From Leyella stercorea (lineage in GTDB: Bacteria; Bacteroidota; Bacteroidia; Bacteroidales; Bacteroidaceae), in NCBI RefSeq assembly GCF_021531655.1, contig NZ_JADYUF010000009.1, positions 32,288 to 96,287 of the forward strand: a stretch of DNA of 64,000 nucleotides, read 5' to 3'. The translations under genes and the position numbers were made by a program. Below are positions 34,333 through 43,774 of this stretch, one piece after another (positions within the stretch are counted from its first letter, which is position 1; every line of letters starts with the position of its first letter). The notes below the pieces were generated by a model, which was not told the origin of the DNA, ran no database searches, and worked only from the letters and a program-made list of their open reading frames with translations.

Positions 34333-35292
34333 TCAATTCTCCGCCCCGTTCCACTTGCTTACAAACTCCGTAACCTTCCTTATGTATTCCGCTTTATGGT
34401 CGCGATAGGAGAGGGCATGCTTGCTGCCGGGCGCAATCCACAGCTGTTTGGGTTGAGGCTTGGCCTCGTAGAGCGGATAGACCATAGCCGTAGGCACGTA
34501 AGTGTCGTTGTCGCCATGGATGAAGAGCATCGGTTTGCGGCACTTAGCCACCTGCTTGAGCGGCGAAGCCTCGCCGAACGACCATCCGTACTTCATCCTT
34601 ACCACCCACGACGCAGTATAGAGCAACGGGAATTCGGGCAGCGAGAAACGTCCGCTCAGCTCGTGCGCAAACTCGTCCCATACGCTTGTGTATCCGCAAT
34701 CCTCTACAAAGCACTTCACATAATCGGGCGTGTGCTCGCCGCTGACACACATTGTAGTGGCTGCACCCATCGATATGCCATGCACCACGAGGCGCATCGA
34801 GTCGGCAGGCGTACGGAACATGCCGGGTGCCAGACCAATCCAGTGCATCACGTCGAGACGGTCCTTCCATCCCATCTGAATGTCCTTGCCGTAGCTTTGA
34901 CCGTGAGCGTGAAGGTCGGGCAGCAGGATGTTGTAGTTGAGGAAATGGTTGTAGATGCGTGCAATCATAAGCATCGAAGTGGCGTTGTCGGTATATCCGT
35001 GCACCAGTACAGCCGTTGCGCCATGCGCCTTGGACGAACGTGCAAAGATAGCGTGCGCCCTTTCGCCCGTAGGCATCACCACGAAGGTGTCGCGCAGGGC
35101 ACCCTCTGCCTGCAAGCTGTCAATCCACGAGCGCAGTTCGGGATAGTTGGCTATGGCACGATTGAAACTGCTGTCACGATGGCGCGGCGCATCCACCAGC
35201 GCATAGTTGACCAGATAGAACGAACCCGCAGTCACCGCAGACACGAGTAGCACAACGACAGCAGCCGCTGTCAGCAGAATTTTCTTTTTCAT
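34333..35292 (-). CDS. Alpha/beta hydrolase, membrane-anchored
   Basis: The 319-residue protein has an N-terminal membrane anchor or uncleaved signal (residues about 5-28). An alpha/beta hydrolase fold follows: LVHGYTDNA (oxyanion), nucleophile serine in VHGISMGAA, aspartate in FIHGDNDTYVP and histidine in GSKHALSY. It resembles the BAAT/YqkD-like esterase/peptidase families in Bacteroidetes. The substrate is unknown; location is the cell envelope. No promoter consensus was found in 35,293-35,480. Confidence 0.83.
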   Translation of the reverse strand: MKKKILLTAAAVVVLLVSAVTAGSFYLVNYALVDAPRHRDSSFNRAIANYPELRSWIDSLQAEGALRDTFVVMPTGERAHAIFARSSKAHGATAVLVHGYTDNATSMLMIARIYNHFLNYNILLPDLHAHGQSYGKDIQMGWKDRLDVMHWIGLAPGMFRTPADSMRLVVHGISMGAATTMCVSGEHTPDYVKCFVEDCGYTSVWDEFAHELSGRFSLPEFPLLYTASWVVRMKYGWSFGEASPLKQVAKCRKPMLFIHGDNDTYVPTAMVYPLYEAKPQPKQLWIAPGSKHALSYRDHKAEYIRKVTEFVSKWNGAEN

Positions 35293-35484
35293 ATATGTTT
35301 CGTTTTGTATTCAATGTTTCGTTATATCCCCATTTGTAGTATAATGCGATAAAGGTATTAGAAAAATCTCAGATAACACAGCAAGGCAGCCGAAAATATT
35401 TATGCAATGTTTCATTTGTGTAAAAATTGACTACGATTGTGCAAATAATGTAGAAGTAAAGTACGCTTATTCGTCATTTTTATT

Positions 35485-35625
35485 TACCTTTGCAGCCGAA
35501 AATCAATATATACGCAATATATGGACGACTATCACGCGGAAAATATGAATTTGTAGTGCAGGAGGACAGCAACTCATAACGGCTGGTCTCCCACACATTG
35601 TTTTAACCCATGGAGACCTATCTTT
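35485..35625 (+). promoter_or_regulatory. corA leader with -7 element, short upstream frame and hairpin
   Basis: TACCTTTG at 35485-35492 is a good -7 element, without a clear TTTG upstream. The roughly 125 nt leader contains an 11-codon frame (ATG 35521 to TAG 35556; MDDYHAENMNL). Just before the corA ATG, GGTCTCC (35585-35591) can pair with GGAGACC (35612-35618), 8 bp from the start codon. The layout suggests translation control, possibly by magnesium, but that is inference. Confidence 0.45.
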
Positions 35626-36552
35626 ATGAGAACATTTTGGAATACAAACTCTACACTTAAGACCATCGACGAATGGCAGCCCAACTGCTGGATACAGGTA
35701 ACGTGTCCGACAGACGACGACCAGCAATTTCTGGAAGACAAATTCAACATACCCGACTATTTCCTGTCCGACATCAGCGATGCCGACGAACGTGCACGCT
35801 ACGAGTATGACGACGGATGGATGCTCATCATCCTTCGTATACCGTATGTCAAGGAGATACGTTCGCGTACGCCATACACCACCGTGCCGCTCGGTATCAT
35901 ACACAAGCGCGACGTGACCATCACCGTGTGCTACTACGAGACAAACATGATGATTGACTTTGTGTCGTACCAGCAGAAGCGCGGCGAGGGATTCACCGAC
36001 TATGTCGACATGATTTTCCGACTCTTCCTTTCGTCGGCAGTATGGTATCTGAAGCGGCTGAAGCAGATAAACACCCTCATCGAAAAGGCAAAGCACAATC
36101 TCGACCATAACGTGAACAACGAGTCGCTCATCGCCCTGTCGCGACTGCAGGACTCGCTCACATACTTCGTCACGTCAATACGTGGCAACGAAACGTTGCT
36201 CTCGAAGCTGAAGTTCAAGCTGCAAGTGGACGAGTTGGATGCCGACCTTATCGAAGACGTTAACATCGAGATGTCGCAGGCACGCGAGACCACCAACATC
36301 TACTCGAACATTCTTGAGTCGACGATGGACACCTACTCCAGCATCATCAACAACAACATGAACACCGTGATGCGTACGCTCACGTCCGTGTCAATCATCA
36401 TGATGTTGCCTACGCTTATATCTTCATTCTTCGGAATGAACCTCATCAACGGTATGGAGGACAGCCGTTTCGGATTCCTCATAGCGCTGCTCATATCGAT
36501 AGTGATATCGGCTCTGTCGTGGATAATACTGCGTCATAAACGACTGTTATAA
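35626..36552 (+). CDS. corA: CorA-family magnesium transporter
   Basis: Pentameric divalent cation channel of the inner membrane, 308 residues. A large cytoplasmic N-terminal domain with long helices is followed by two C-terminal transmembrane helices. The signature GMN is at residues 270-272 (SSFFGMNLINGMED). The C-terminal RHKRLL is the usual basic end. The leader before it is structured, and a terminator follows at 36581. Cobalt or nickel could also be transported. Confidence 0.92.
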   Translation: MRTFWNTNSTLKTIDEWQPNCWIQVTCPTDDDQQFLEDKFNIPDYFLSDISDADERARYEYDDGWMLIILRIPYVKEIRSRTPYTTVPLGIIHKRDVTITVCYYETNMMIDFVSYQQKRGEGFTDYVDMIFRLFLSSAVWYLKRLKQINTLIEKAKHNLDHNVNNESLIALSRLQDSLTYFVTSIRGNETLLSKLKFKLQVDELDADLIEDVNIEMSQARETTNIYSNILESTMDTYSSIINNNMNTVMRTLTSVSIIMMLPTLISSFFGMNLINGMEDSRFGFLIALLISIVISALSWIILRHKRLL

Positions 36553-36580
36553 AGCCCCAAACGGCTGTTAATATACAATT

Positions 36581-36634
36581 AAAACGACCCGAATAGTACT
36601 GATTATTAATTATTGGTATTGTTCGGGTCGTTTT
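36581..36634 (+). terminator. Terminator after corA
   Basis: AAAACGACCCGAA (36581-36593) pairs perfectly with TTCGGGTCGTTTT (36622-36634) around an AT-rich loop. Confidence 0.8.
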
Positions 36635-36741
36635 GTGTTTAAAAAAATCCGATTTTTCGTTATAGTCTGCTTTTTTTTTACTAATTTTGAACCAAATAAA
36701 ACTATAACCAGTGTCTTTATGACACAGTAACCTTAACGATA

Positions 36742-39477
36742 ATGACTATTAAATTCAATCTTAACTACCAAACCACATTTGGCGAGGAACTGTTGCTCAA
36801 CGTCAAGGTGACAACAGAAGACGGACAGGAGAAGACCGCTGTGTTCGGCATGTCTACCACCGATGGACGCCACTGGCAATATACTTTGGACAAAATAGAC
36901 ACTCCTTCAACTCCTTATATAGATTATTTCTTCTCACTCAGCAACGCTGGCAAAGAGTTGCGTCGTGAGTGGATAACCGTGACACATCGCCTCGACCTCA
37001 ACATGAGCGGGGCCACTAATATAATCGTAAACAACCGTTGGAACGAGATTCCGCATGACTCCTATCTGTACACATCGGCATATACCGAATGTATCAACCG
37101 CCATCCGCGCCACTCGGTAGGACGCTCAGCATACAGCCGCACGGTGCGTCTGATAGTGCGTGCGCCTCAGTTGCGACTGGGCGAGAGGCTTGCCATCGTA
37201 GGCGAGCATCCCTCGTTGGGAGCATGGAACACCGGACACGCCATTCCGATGCACGAGCATAACTACAACGAATGGCAGATCGACCTCAACGCCAACGCTC
37301 TCGGTGTGCCGCAGCCTGTCAAGAAGAATGCTGAGGCAGCACCGATGCGCAGCATTGAATACAAGTTTGTGGCAGTCAGCACCGACGGCAATGTGATGTG
37401 GGAGACGTGCGACAACCGTAAGCTCAAACTCGATGCGATGGAGGCAGGCGACGTGTGCGTGATAGAGGAGGACCAGTCGTTCTTCGCCATGTGCAACCGA
37501 CGTCTGGCTGGAACACTCGTGCCGCTCTTCTCGTTGCGCACCGAAGGCAGTTTCGGTGTAGGCGACTTCGGCGACCTTGCCGCAATGACCGACCTCGTGG
37601 CAGACACCGGCCAGCGAGTGCTGCAGCTGCTGCCCATCAACGATACTACCACGTCGCGCCGATGGACCGACTCCTATCCATATTCGTGCATCAGCATCTT
37701 TGCGCTCAATCCGATATATGTCGATCTCAGACAATTGCCGCCTCTGGCAGACGCAAAGAAGCAGGCTGAGTTTGAAGCGCTTCGACAGGAACTCAACGCA
37801 CTCCCGGCTGTAGACTACGAGCGTGTGATACGCGCCAAAGAGCAGTACTTGCACCTCATGTTCGAGCAGGAGAGCGAGCGCACCATGCGTTCAGCTGCGT
37901 TCAAGAAGTTCTTCCGCGACAACGAGCGCTGGCTCGTGCCATACGCACAGTACAGCTATCTGCGCGACGCTTATGGCACAGCCGACTTCAATACCTGGCC
38001 CAGTCATCGTGAATGGACTGAAGCCGAACGTGGACAACTGTCGAATCCGCGCACTAAGGCATACAAGAAGCTTGCCTTCTTCTACTATGTGCAGTTTGTG
38101 CTCGACCAGCAGATGTGTGTCGCACACGAACACGCTATGGCTCGCGGCGTAATTCTCAAGGGTGACATACCTATCGGTGTCGACCGTACAGGATGCGACG
38201 TGTGGTTCGAACCGCACTACTTCAACCTTGACGGACAGGCAGGTGCGCCACCAGATGCTTTCGCTGCCAACGGACAGAACTGGGGATTCCCTACGTACAA
38301 CTGGGACCGTATGCTTGCTGACGGATGCCAGTGGTGGGTGCGCCGATTCCGCAATATGGCTAAGTATTTCGACGCTTACCGCATCGACCACGTGCTCGGT
38401 TTCTTCCGTATATGGGACATTCCGGCAGACTGCGTACATGCTCTGCTCGGACAGTTCTCGCCGGCTCTGCCCATGACCAAGGCAGAGATAGGCAGCTATG
38501 GATTTGAGTTTGACGAGGAACGACACACACGTCCGTTCATCAACAAGTGGGTGTTGGAGCGCATCTTCGGCGAACGTGCCGATGAAGTGGCACAGAACTA
38601 TCTGCAGCCTGTTGCCGATGACGGCACCTACAGCATGCGTCCCGAATACGACACCGAGCGCAAGGTGCAGGCTGCCTTTGCCGGAAAAGACTCGGTTGCC
38701 GACACAGCGTTGAGCGACGGATTGTACAAACTCATTGAGAATGTATTGTTCGTGCGCGACCGCAAACGCAACTATCTCTACCATCCGCGCATTACGGCAC
38801 AGCTCAACTTCGCCTTTGCCGCACTCGGCGACGACGACAAGCAGCGCTTCAACCGACTGTATGACGACTATTACTATCGTCGCAACAGCATGTTCTGGTA
38901 TCGCGAGGCTATGAAGAAACTGCCCCGACTGGTGCAGGCTACACGCATGCTTGTGTGTGCCGAAGACCTTGGTATGGTGCCGGAAAGTGTGGATTGGGTC
39001 ATGAAAGACCTGCGCATTCTCTCGCTCAACGTACAGACTATGCCCAAGGAGTATGGTGTGCACTTTGCCGATCTGTCGAAATATCCCTACCGATCGGTTT
39101 GCCTCTTCTCGTCGCACGACATGCCTACGCTCCGACTGTGGTGGGACGAAGACCTGGAGGTGGCGCAAGACTACTACGAGACGGTGCTCTATCATACGGG
39201 CGCGGCACCTCATCCGCTGCCGGGATGGCTGGCTCGTGAGATTGTGGTGCGTCAGATGCAAACCCCGTCGATGTTGTGCATAGTGCAGTTGCAGGACTGG
39301 CTTGCCACCGACGAACGCATCCGCCAGGCCGATCCTACCGGCGAGCGTGTCAACGTGCCTGCCAATCCGTTCCATTACTGGCGCTACCGCATGCCAATGA
39401 CCATCGAATCGCTGAAGGCTGACCGCGACTTTGTGAACAGCATCAAGGATATCGTTGGTGAGACAGGAAGATATTAA
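36742..39477 (+). CDS. malQ: 4-alpha-glucanotransferase with N-terminal starch-binding domains
   Basis: Amylomaltase (GH77) that transfers maltosyl units between glucans during maltodextrin and glycogen use. The 911-residue protein has two N-terminal CBM20-like domains (about residues 1-105 and 125-250; LAIVGEHPSLGAWNTGHAIP in the second). The GH77 domain then carries RIDHVLGFFRIW (nucleophile aspartate), CAEDLGMVPE (acid/base glutamate) and SSHDMPTLRLWW. No signal peptide. TAATTTTG (36682-36689) is a possible -7 element. The GH95 gene starts 14 bp after the stop, so they are likely cotranscribed. Confidence 0.94.
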   Translation: MTIKFNLNYQTTFGEELLLNVKVTTEDGQEKTAVFGMSTTDGRHWQYTLDKIDTPSTPYIDYFFSLSNAGKELRREWITVTHRLDLNMSGATNIIVNNRWNEIPHDSYLYTSAYTECINRHPRHSVGRSAYSRTVRLIVRAPQLRLGERLAIVGEHPSLGAWNTGHAIPMHEHNYNEWQIDLNANALGVPQPVKKNAEAAPMRSIEYKFVAVSTDGNVMWETCDNRKLKLDAMEAGDVCVIEEDQSFFAMCNRRLAGTLVPLFSLRTEGSFGVGDFGDLAAMTDLVADTGQRVLQLLPINDTTTSRRWTDSYPYSCISIFALNPIYVDLRQLPPLADAKKQAEFEALRQELNALPAVDYERVIRAKEQYLHLMFEQESERTMRSAAFKKFFRDNERWLVPYAQYSYLRDAYGTADFNTWPSHREWTEAERGQLSNPRTKAYKKLAFFYYVQFVLDQQMCVAHEHAMARGVILKGDIPIGVDRTGCDVWFEPHYFNLDGQAGAPPDAFAANGQNWGFPTYNWDRMLADGCQWWVRRFRNMAKYFDAYRIDHVLGFFRIWDIPADCVHALLGQFSPALPMTKAEIGSYGFEFDEERHTRPFINKWVLERIFGERADEVAQNYLQPVADDGTYSMRPEYDTERKVQAAFAGKDSVADTALSDGLYKLIENVLFVRDRKRNYLYHPRITAQLNFAFAALGDDDKQRFNRLYDDYYYRRNSMFWYREAMKKLPRLVQATRMLVCAEDLGMVPESVDWVMKDLRILSLNVQTMPKEYGVHFADLSKYPYRSVCLFSSHDMPTLRLWWDEDLEVAQDYYETVLYHTGAAPHPLPGWLAREIVVRQMQTPSMLCIVQLQDWLATDERIRQADPTGERVNVPANPFHYWRYRMPMTIESLKADRDFVNSIKDIVGETGRY

Positions 39478-39491
39478 TAAACCAAATACAA

Positions 39492-41972
39492 ATGCTTAAA
39501 AGATTTCTCTACACCGTTGCACTCGTTGCAACTTCATCAACAACAGCTATGGCCCAGCACGGGCTCAACTACTGGTTTGACACTCCAGCCACTATGCGAG
39601 GACAAGCCGTGTGGTATGGTGGTAATCCGCAAATGTGGAAAGGCGAAAACAAGCCTGAAAGAGCGGGCGATACTGTGAAGAATCCCGACCAGGAATGGGA
39701 GTCGCAGTCGCTGCCTATAGGCAATGGCTCGATAGGTGCCAACATCATGGGTTCTGTTCCTGCAGAGCGTATCACCCTCAACGAGAAGACACTCTGGCGT
39801 GGCGGACCTAACACAAGCAAGGGCGCACGCTACTACTGGGATGTCAACAAGCAGTCGGCTGGTGTCATCAAGGACATACGTCAGGCTTTTGTCGACAACG
39901 ACTTGAAGAAGGCGGAAATGCTTACACGCAAAAACTTCAACAGTCCGGTGCCCTACGAGGCAGATGCAGAGAACCCGTTCCGCTTTGGTAGCTTCACTAC
40001 AGCAGGCGAACTTTATATCGAGACCGGACTGAGCGAGGTGGGCATGACAGGCTATCGCCGCTCGCTCTCTATCGACTCGGCTCTGGCTGTGGTGTCGTTT
40101 GCCAAGGACGGTGTCAGCTATACACGCGAATACTTCGTCAGCTATCCTGCCAATGTGATGGCTGTACGCTTCAAGGCTTCGCGTAAGGGAATGCAGAACC
40201 TCGTGCTTTCGTATGCCAAGAACCCCGTTTCGGAGGGCAAGATGATAGCCGAAGGCAACGACGAACTCTTGTGGAACGCCCGTCTCGACAATAATAATAT
40301 GCAGTATTGCATACGTATGAAGGCGGTGGCAAAGGGCGGAACCGTAGACAATCATAACGGAAAAATTACCGTTAAGGGTGCCGACGAGGTGGTGTTCATC
40401 ATCACAGCCGACACCGACTACAAGCCCAACTACAATCCCAACTTCGACGATGCAAAGGCTTATGTAGGCGTCAATCCTGAGTCTACTACACGCCAGTGGG
40501 TCGACAAGGCTGTAGCCAAGAGCTATGAGTCGCTGTTCATCGAGCATTACAATGACTACGCAAGTCTGTTCAACCGCGTAAAGCTCAACATCAACAACGC
40601 CACAGCCAACGTTAAGGATATGCCTATCAACCAGCGACTCAGCAACTATCGTCGCGGCCAGAAGGACTTCTATCTCGAACAGCTCTACTATCAGTTCGGG
40701 CGCTATCTGCTCATCGCTTCGTCGCGCCCCGGCAATATGCCTGCCAACCTCCAGGGAGTATGGCACAATAATGTTGACGGACCTTGGCGTGTCGACTATC
40801 ACACCAACATCAACGTGCAGATGAACTACTGGCCGGCATGCCAGACCAACCTCAGCGAATGCGAGCAGCCGTTGTTCGACTTCATACGTACTCTCATCAA
40901 GCCGGGTGAGGTTACTGCCAAGGCATATTTCGGTACACGTGGATGGACAACATCTGTATCTGCCAACATCTTCGGATTCACTTCGCCCTTGGCGAGCGAG
41001 GATATGTCGTGGAACTTCTCACCGTTTGCAGGTCCGTGGCTTGCCACACACATGTGGAACTACTACGACTATACTCGCGACCGCCGATTCCTTGCCAATG
41101 AGGCTTACGACATAATCAAGGGTAGTGCCGACTTTGCTGCCGACTATCTGTGGCACCGTAAGGATGGAGTATATACAGCTGCGCCTTCTACTTCGCCCGA
41201 ACACGGACCGGTTGACGAGGGTGCTACGTTTGCACACGCTGTAGTACGTGAGATTCTTATGGATGCTATTGAGGCAAGCAAGATTCTCGGTCGCGACGCC
41301 AAGGACCGTCGTGTGTGGGAAGATGCTTTGAAGCATATCGCTCCTTATAAGATTGGTCGTTATGGACAGCTTATGGAGTGGTCGCGCGACATTGACGACC
41401 CGAAGGACGAGCACCGTCACGTCAATCATCTGTTCGGATTGCACCCGGGTCACACCGTTTCGCCTGTCACAACTCCTGAACTTGCCAAGGCTTCGCGTGT
41501 AGTACTCGAGCATCGTGGCGACGGAGCTACAGGCTGGTCGATGGGATGGAAGCTCAATCAGTGGGCACGGCTGCATGACGGCAACCACGCATACAAGCTC
41601 TATGGCAACTTGCTTAAGAATGGTACGCTCGACAATCTGTGGGACACTCATGCTCCTTTCCAGATTGACGGCAACTTCGGTGGAACTGCCGGTGTGACCG
41701 AAATGCTGATGCAGAGCCATATGGGATTTGTCCATCTGTTGCCTGCATTGCCCGATGCTTGGGCTGAAGGCAATGTTGAGGGACTGCGTGCTCGTGGCAA
41801 TTTCACCGTTGGCATCGTATGGAATGGTGGTAAGCTTGCTAAGGCTACCGTTTATTCAGGTGCTGGTGAGCCGTGCGAGGTTCGTTATGGCGACCAGACC
41901 ATACGCTTCAAGACCCAAAAGGGCAAGACATACAGCGTTACCAGCGTGAATGGTAAGCTGATTGTTAAGTAA
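39492..41972 (+). CDS. GH95 alpha-L-fucosidase, exported
   Basis: Inverting fucosidase that removes alpha-1,2-fucose from host glycans or plant xyloglucan (some GH95 act on galactose). The 826-residue protein has a signal peptide ending at AMAQ. The N-terminal beta-sandwich contains LPIGNGSIGANIMG and ITLNEKTLWRGGPN. The (alpha/alpha)6 domain has NLQGVWHN, VDYHTNINVQMNYWPA, PSTSPEHG and QIDGNFGGTAGVTEML, all family signatures. It is coupled to malQ, an unusual partner. A strong terminator follows. Confidence 0.94.
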   Translation: MLKRFLYTVALVATSSTTAMAQHGLNYWFDTPATMRGQAVWYGGNPQMWKGENKPERAGDTVKNPDQEWESQSLPIGNGSIGANIMGSVPAERITLNEKTLWRGGPNTSKGARYYWDVNKQSAGVIKDIRQAFVDNDLKKAEMLTRKNFNSPVPYEADAENPFRFGSFTTAGELYIETGLSEVGMTGYRRSLSIDSALAVVSFAKDGVSYTREYFVSYPANVMAVRFKASRKGMQNLVLSYAKNPVSEGKMIAEGNDELLWNARLDNNNMQYCIRMKAVAKGGTVDNHNGKITVKGADEVVFIITADTDYKPNYNPNFDDAKAYVGVNPESTTRQWVDKAVAKSYESLFIEHYNDYASLFNRVKLNINNATANVKDMPINQRLSNYRRGQKDFYLEQLYYQFGRYLLIASSRPGNMPANLQGVWHNNVDGPWRVDYHTNINVQMNYWPACQTNLSECEQPLFDFIRTLIKPGEVTAKAYFGTRGWTTSVSANIFGFTSPLASEDMSWNFSPFAGPWLATHMWNYYDYTRDRRFLANEAYDIIKGSADFAADYLWHRKDGVYTAAPSTSPEHGPVDEGATFAHAVVREILMDAIEASKILGRDAKDRRVWEDALKHIAPYKIGRYGQLMEWSRDIDDPKDEHRHVNHLFGLHPGHTVSPVTTPELAKASRVVLEHRGDGATGWSMGWKLNQWARLHDGNHAYKLYGNLLKNGTLDNLWDTHAPFQIDGNFGGTAGVTEMLMQSHMGFVHLLPALPDAWAEGNVEGLRARGNFTVGIVWNGGKLAKATVYSGAGEPCEVRYGDQTIRFKTQKGKTYSVTSVNGKLIVK

Positions 41973-41992
41973 GGGCAAAACATTTATATACA

Positions 41993-42040
41993 AAAAAAAC
42001 TGGCAAGTCGACCAATTGGTCAACTTGCCAGTTTTTTTTT
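41993..42040. terminator. Bidirectional terminator between GH95 and gpmI
   Basis: AAAACTGGCAAGT pairs with ACTTGCCAGTTTT, with a further GACC/GGTC stem inside; runs of A on the left and nine T on the right serve both convergent genes. Confidence 0.9.
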
Positions 42041-42088
42041 GTATTTAGTAAATCCGTAGATTACTTGTTTATTTGGTTAATTCGTAGA

Positions 42089-43612
42089 TTACTTGTTGTC
42101 CTCAATAAGGTTCTCGCCAGTCATATCGGCAGGCTGCTCCAGTCCCATGATGTGGAGAATAGAAGGAGCAACGTCAGCCAGACGACCGTCCTTAACAGTT
42201 GCTGAGTTGTTGTCAGTAACGTAGATGAACGGAACCGGGTTCAATGAATGGGCTGTGTTAGGAGTGCCATCCTCATTAAGAGCGTGGTCGGCGTTGCCGT
42301 GGTCGGCGATGATGATAGTCTCGTAATCGTTAGCCTTGGCAGTCTCAACAACCTCCTTAACGCAGTTGTCGATAGCGTGAACAGCCTTAGCGATAGCGTT
42401 GTAGATACCAGTGTGGCCTACCATGTCGCCGTTGGCGAAGTTGACAACGATGAAGTCGTACTCCTGAGTCTTGATCGCACCAACGAGCTTGTCCTTAACC
42501 TCGTATGCGCTCATCTCCGGCTTCAAGTCGTAAGTGGCAACCTTAGGTGAAGGAACAAGGATACGGTCCTCACCCTCGTACGGAGTCTCACGACCACCGT
42601 TGAAGAAGAATGTTACGTGAGCATACTTCTCTGTCTCGGCTGTATGGAGCTGACGCTTGCCGTTGGCAGCGAGGTATTCGCCGAGAGTATTTGTTACGTT
42701 CTCCTTCGGGAAGAGGATGTGTACACCCTCGAACGAAGCGTCGTACGGAGTCATGCAGTAGTACTGCAGATCCTTGATGGTGTGCATGCCAGCCTCGGTG
42801 TGGTCCTTCTGTGTGAGCACCTCAGTAAGCTCCTTGGCACGGTCGTTACGATAGTTGATGAAGATGACAACGTCGCCCTCCTGGATTGTACCGTCAACGG
42901 TAGAGTTGTTGATAGGAAGGATGAACTCATCAGTTACGCCCTCGTCGTAGCTTTCCTGCATAGCCTGAACCATATCAGCCGACTGCTTGCCCTTGCCTTC
43001 AACGAGCAGGTCGTAAGCCTCCTTGACACGCTCCCAACGCTTGTCGCGGTCCATAGCGTAGAAACGACCTACGATGCTTGCGATGTGTGCGCCGTTGTCA
43101 GAGCAGCACTGCTGTACCTGCTCGATGAATCCCTTGCCCGACTTCGGGTCGGTATCACGGCCGTCCATAAAGCAGTGTACGTATACGTCCTTCAGACCAT
43201 ACTCCTTACCAATCTCGATGAACTTGAAGAGGTGGTCGAGTGAAGAGTGTACGCCGCCAGTAGAAGTAAGACCCATAAGGTGGAGCTTCTTGCCGGTCTT
43301 CTGAGCGTAGCTGTAAGCGTTAATGATTTCCTTGTTCTTGAGGATAGAACCGTCCTTGCATGCGCGGTTGATCTTTACGAGGTCCTGATAAACGATGCGA
43401 CCAGCACCGATGTTGAGGTGACCTACCTCCGAGTTACCCATCTGTCCTTCGGGCAGACCAACGTCTTCGCCACAGGTGAGGAGCTGTGAGTGAGCACTAA
43501 CAGCTGTGAGATAGTCGAGATAAGGAGTAGGTGTGTTGTAGATAACGTCTCCCTTGCCATGCTGGCCGATGCCCCATCCGTCGAGGATCATCAATAATGC
43601 TTTCTTTGCCAT
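42089..43612 (-). CDS. gpmI: 2,3-bisphosphoglycerate-independent phosphoglycerate mutase
   Basis: Interconverts 3- and 2-phosphoglycerate with a two-manganese site. The 507-residue protein has D11 in [10 protein letters not shown], nucleophile S61 in [34 protein letters not shown] and the ADHGNAD metal motif near the C terminus. The ATG at 43612 gives the normal start [14 protein letters not shown]; upstream extension would overlap the promoter. It is a single-gene unit. Confidence 0.96.
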   Translation of the reverse strand: MAKKALLMILDGWGIGQHGKGDVIYNTPTPYLDYLTAVSAHSQLLTCGEDVGLPEGQMGNSEVGHLNIGAGRIVYQDLVKINRACKDGSILKNKEIINAYSYAQKTGKKLHLMGLTSTGGVHSSLDHLFKFIEIGKEYGLKDVYVHCFMDGRDTDPKSGKGFIEQVQQCCSDNGAHIASIVGRFYAMDRDKRWERVKEAYDLLVEGKGKQSADMVQAMQESYDEGVTDEFILPINNSTVDGTIQEGDVVIFINYRNDRAKELTEVLTQKDHTEAGMHTIKDLQYYCMTPYDASFEGVHILFPKENVTNTLGEYLAANGKRQLHTAETEKYAHVTFFFNGGRETPYEGEDRILVPSPKVATYDLKPEMSAYEVKDKLVGAIKTQEYDFIVVNFANGDMVGHTGIYNAIAKAVHAIDNCVKEVVETAKANDYETIIIADHGNADHALNEDGTPNTAHSLNPVPFIYVTDNNSATVKDGRLADVAPSILHIMGLEQPADMTGENLIEDNK

Positions 43613-43702
43613 AATTATTGTAAAAATCTTATAAATGAATTGTTCTGCGATATAAAGGCTTCCCAATGCTTTACACATTGTCACCTTATTATATACAATA
43701 TG

Positions 43703-43733
43703 CAAAATTACAATTTTCGGTTTAATTGGCAAA
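43703..43733 (-). promoter_or_regulatory. Bacteroidetes promoter for gpmI
   Basis: Minus-strand TTTG (43733-43730), 19 nt spacer, TAATTTTG (43710-43703). It lies between gpmI and the stop of the AraC-type gene. Confidence 0.82.
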
Positions 43734-43774
43734 ATAACTGAAAACAAGTTTAACAACAATTATAATGCAGTCAT

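Noticed and set aside
34160..34408. Short frame across the palindrome at 34.1 kb
   Set aside because: Same reason as above; it also overlaps the end of the hydrolase gene on the other strand.
37891..39375. Long minus-strand frame (494 codons) inside malQ
   Set aside because: Shadow of a high-quality GH77 coding frame; no recognisable domain.
39537..40802. Long minus-strand frame (421 codons) inside the GH95 gene
   Set aside because: Shadow frame produced by codon bias; the plus-strand GH95 motifs are unambiguous.
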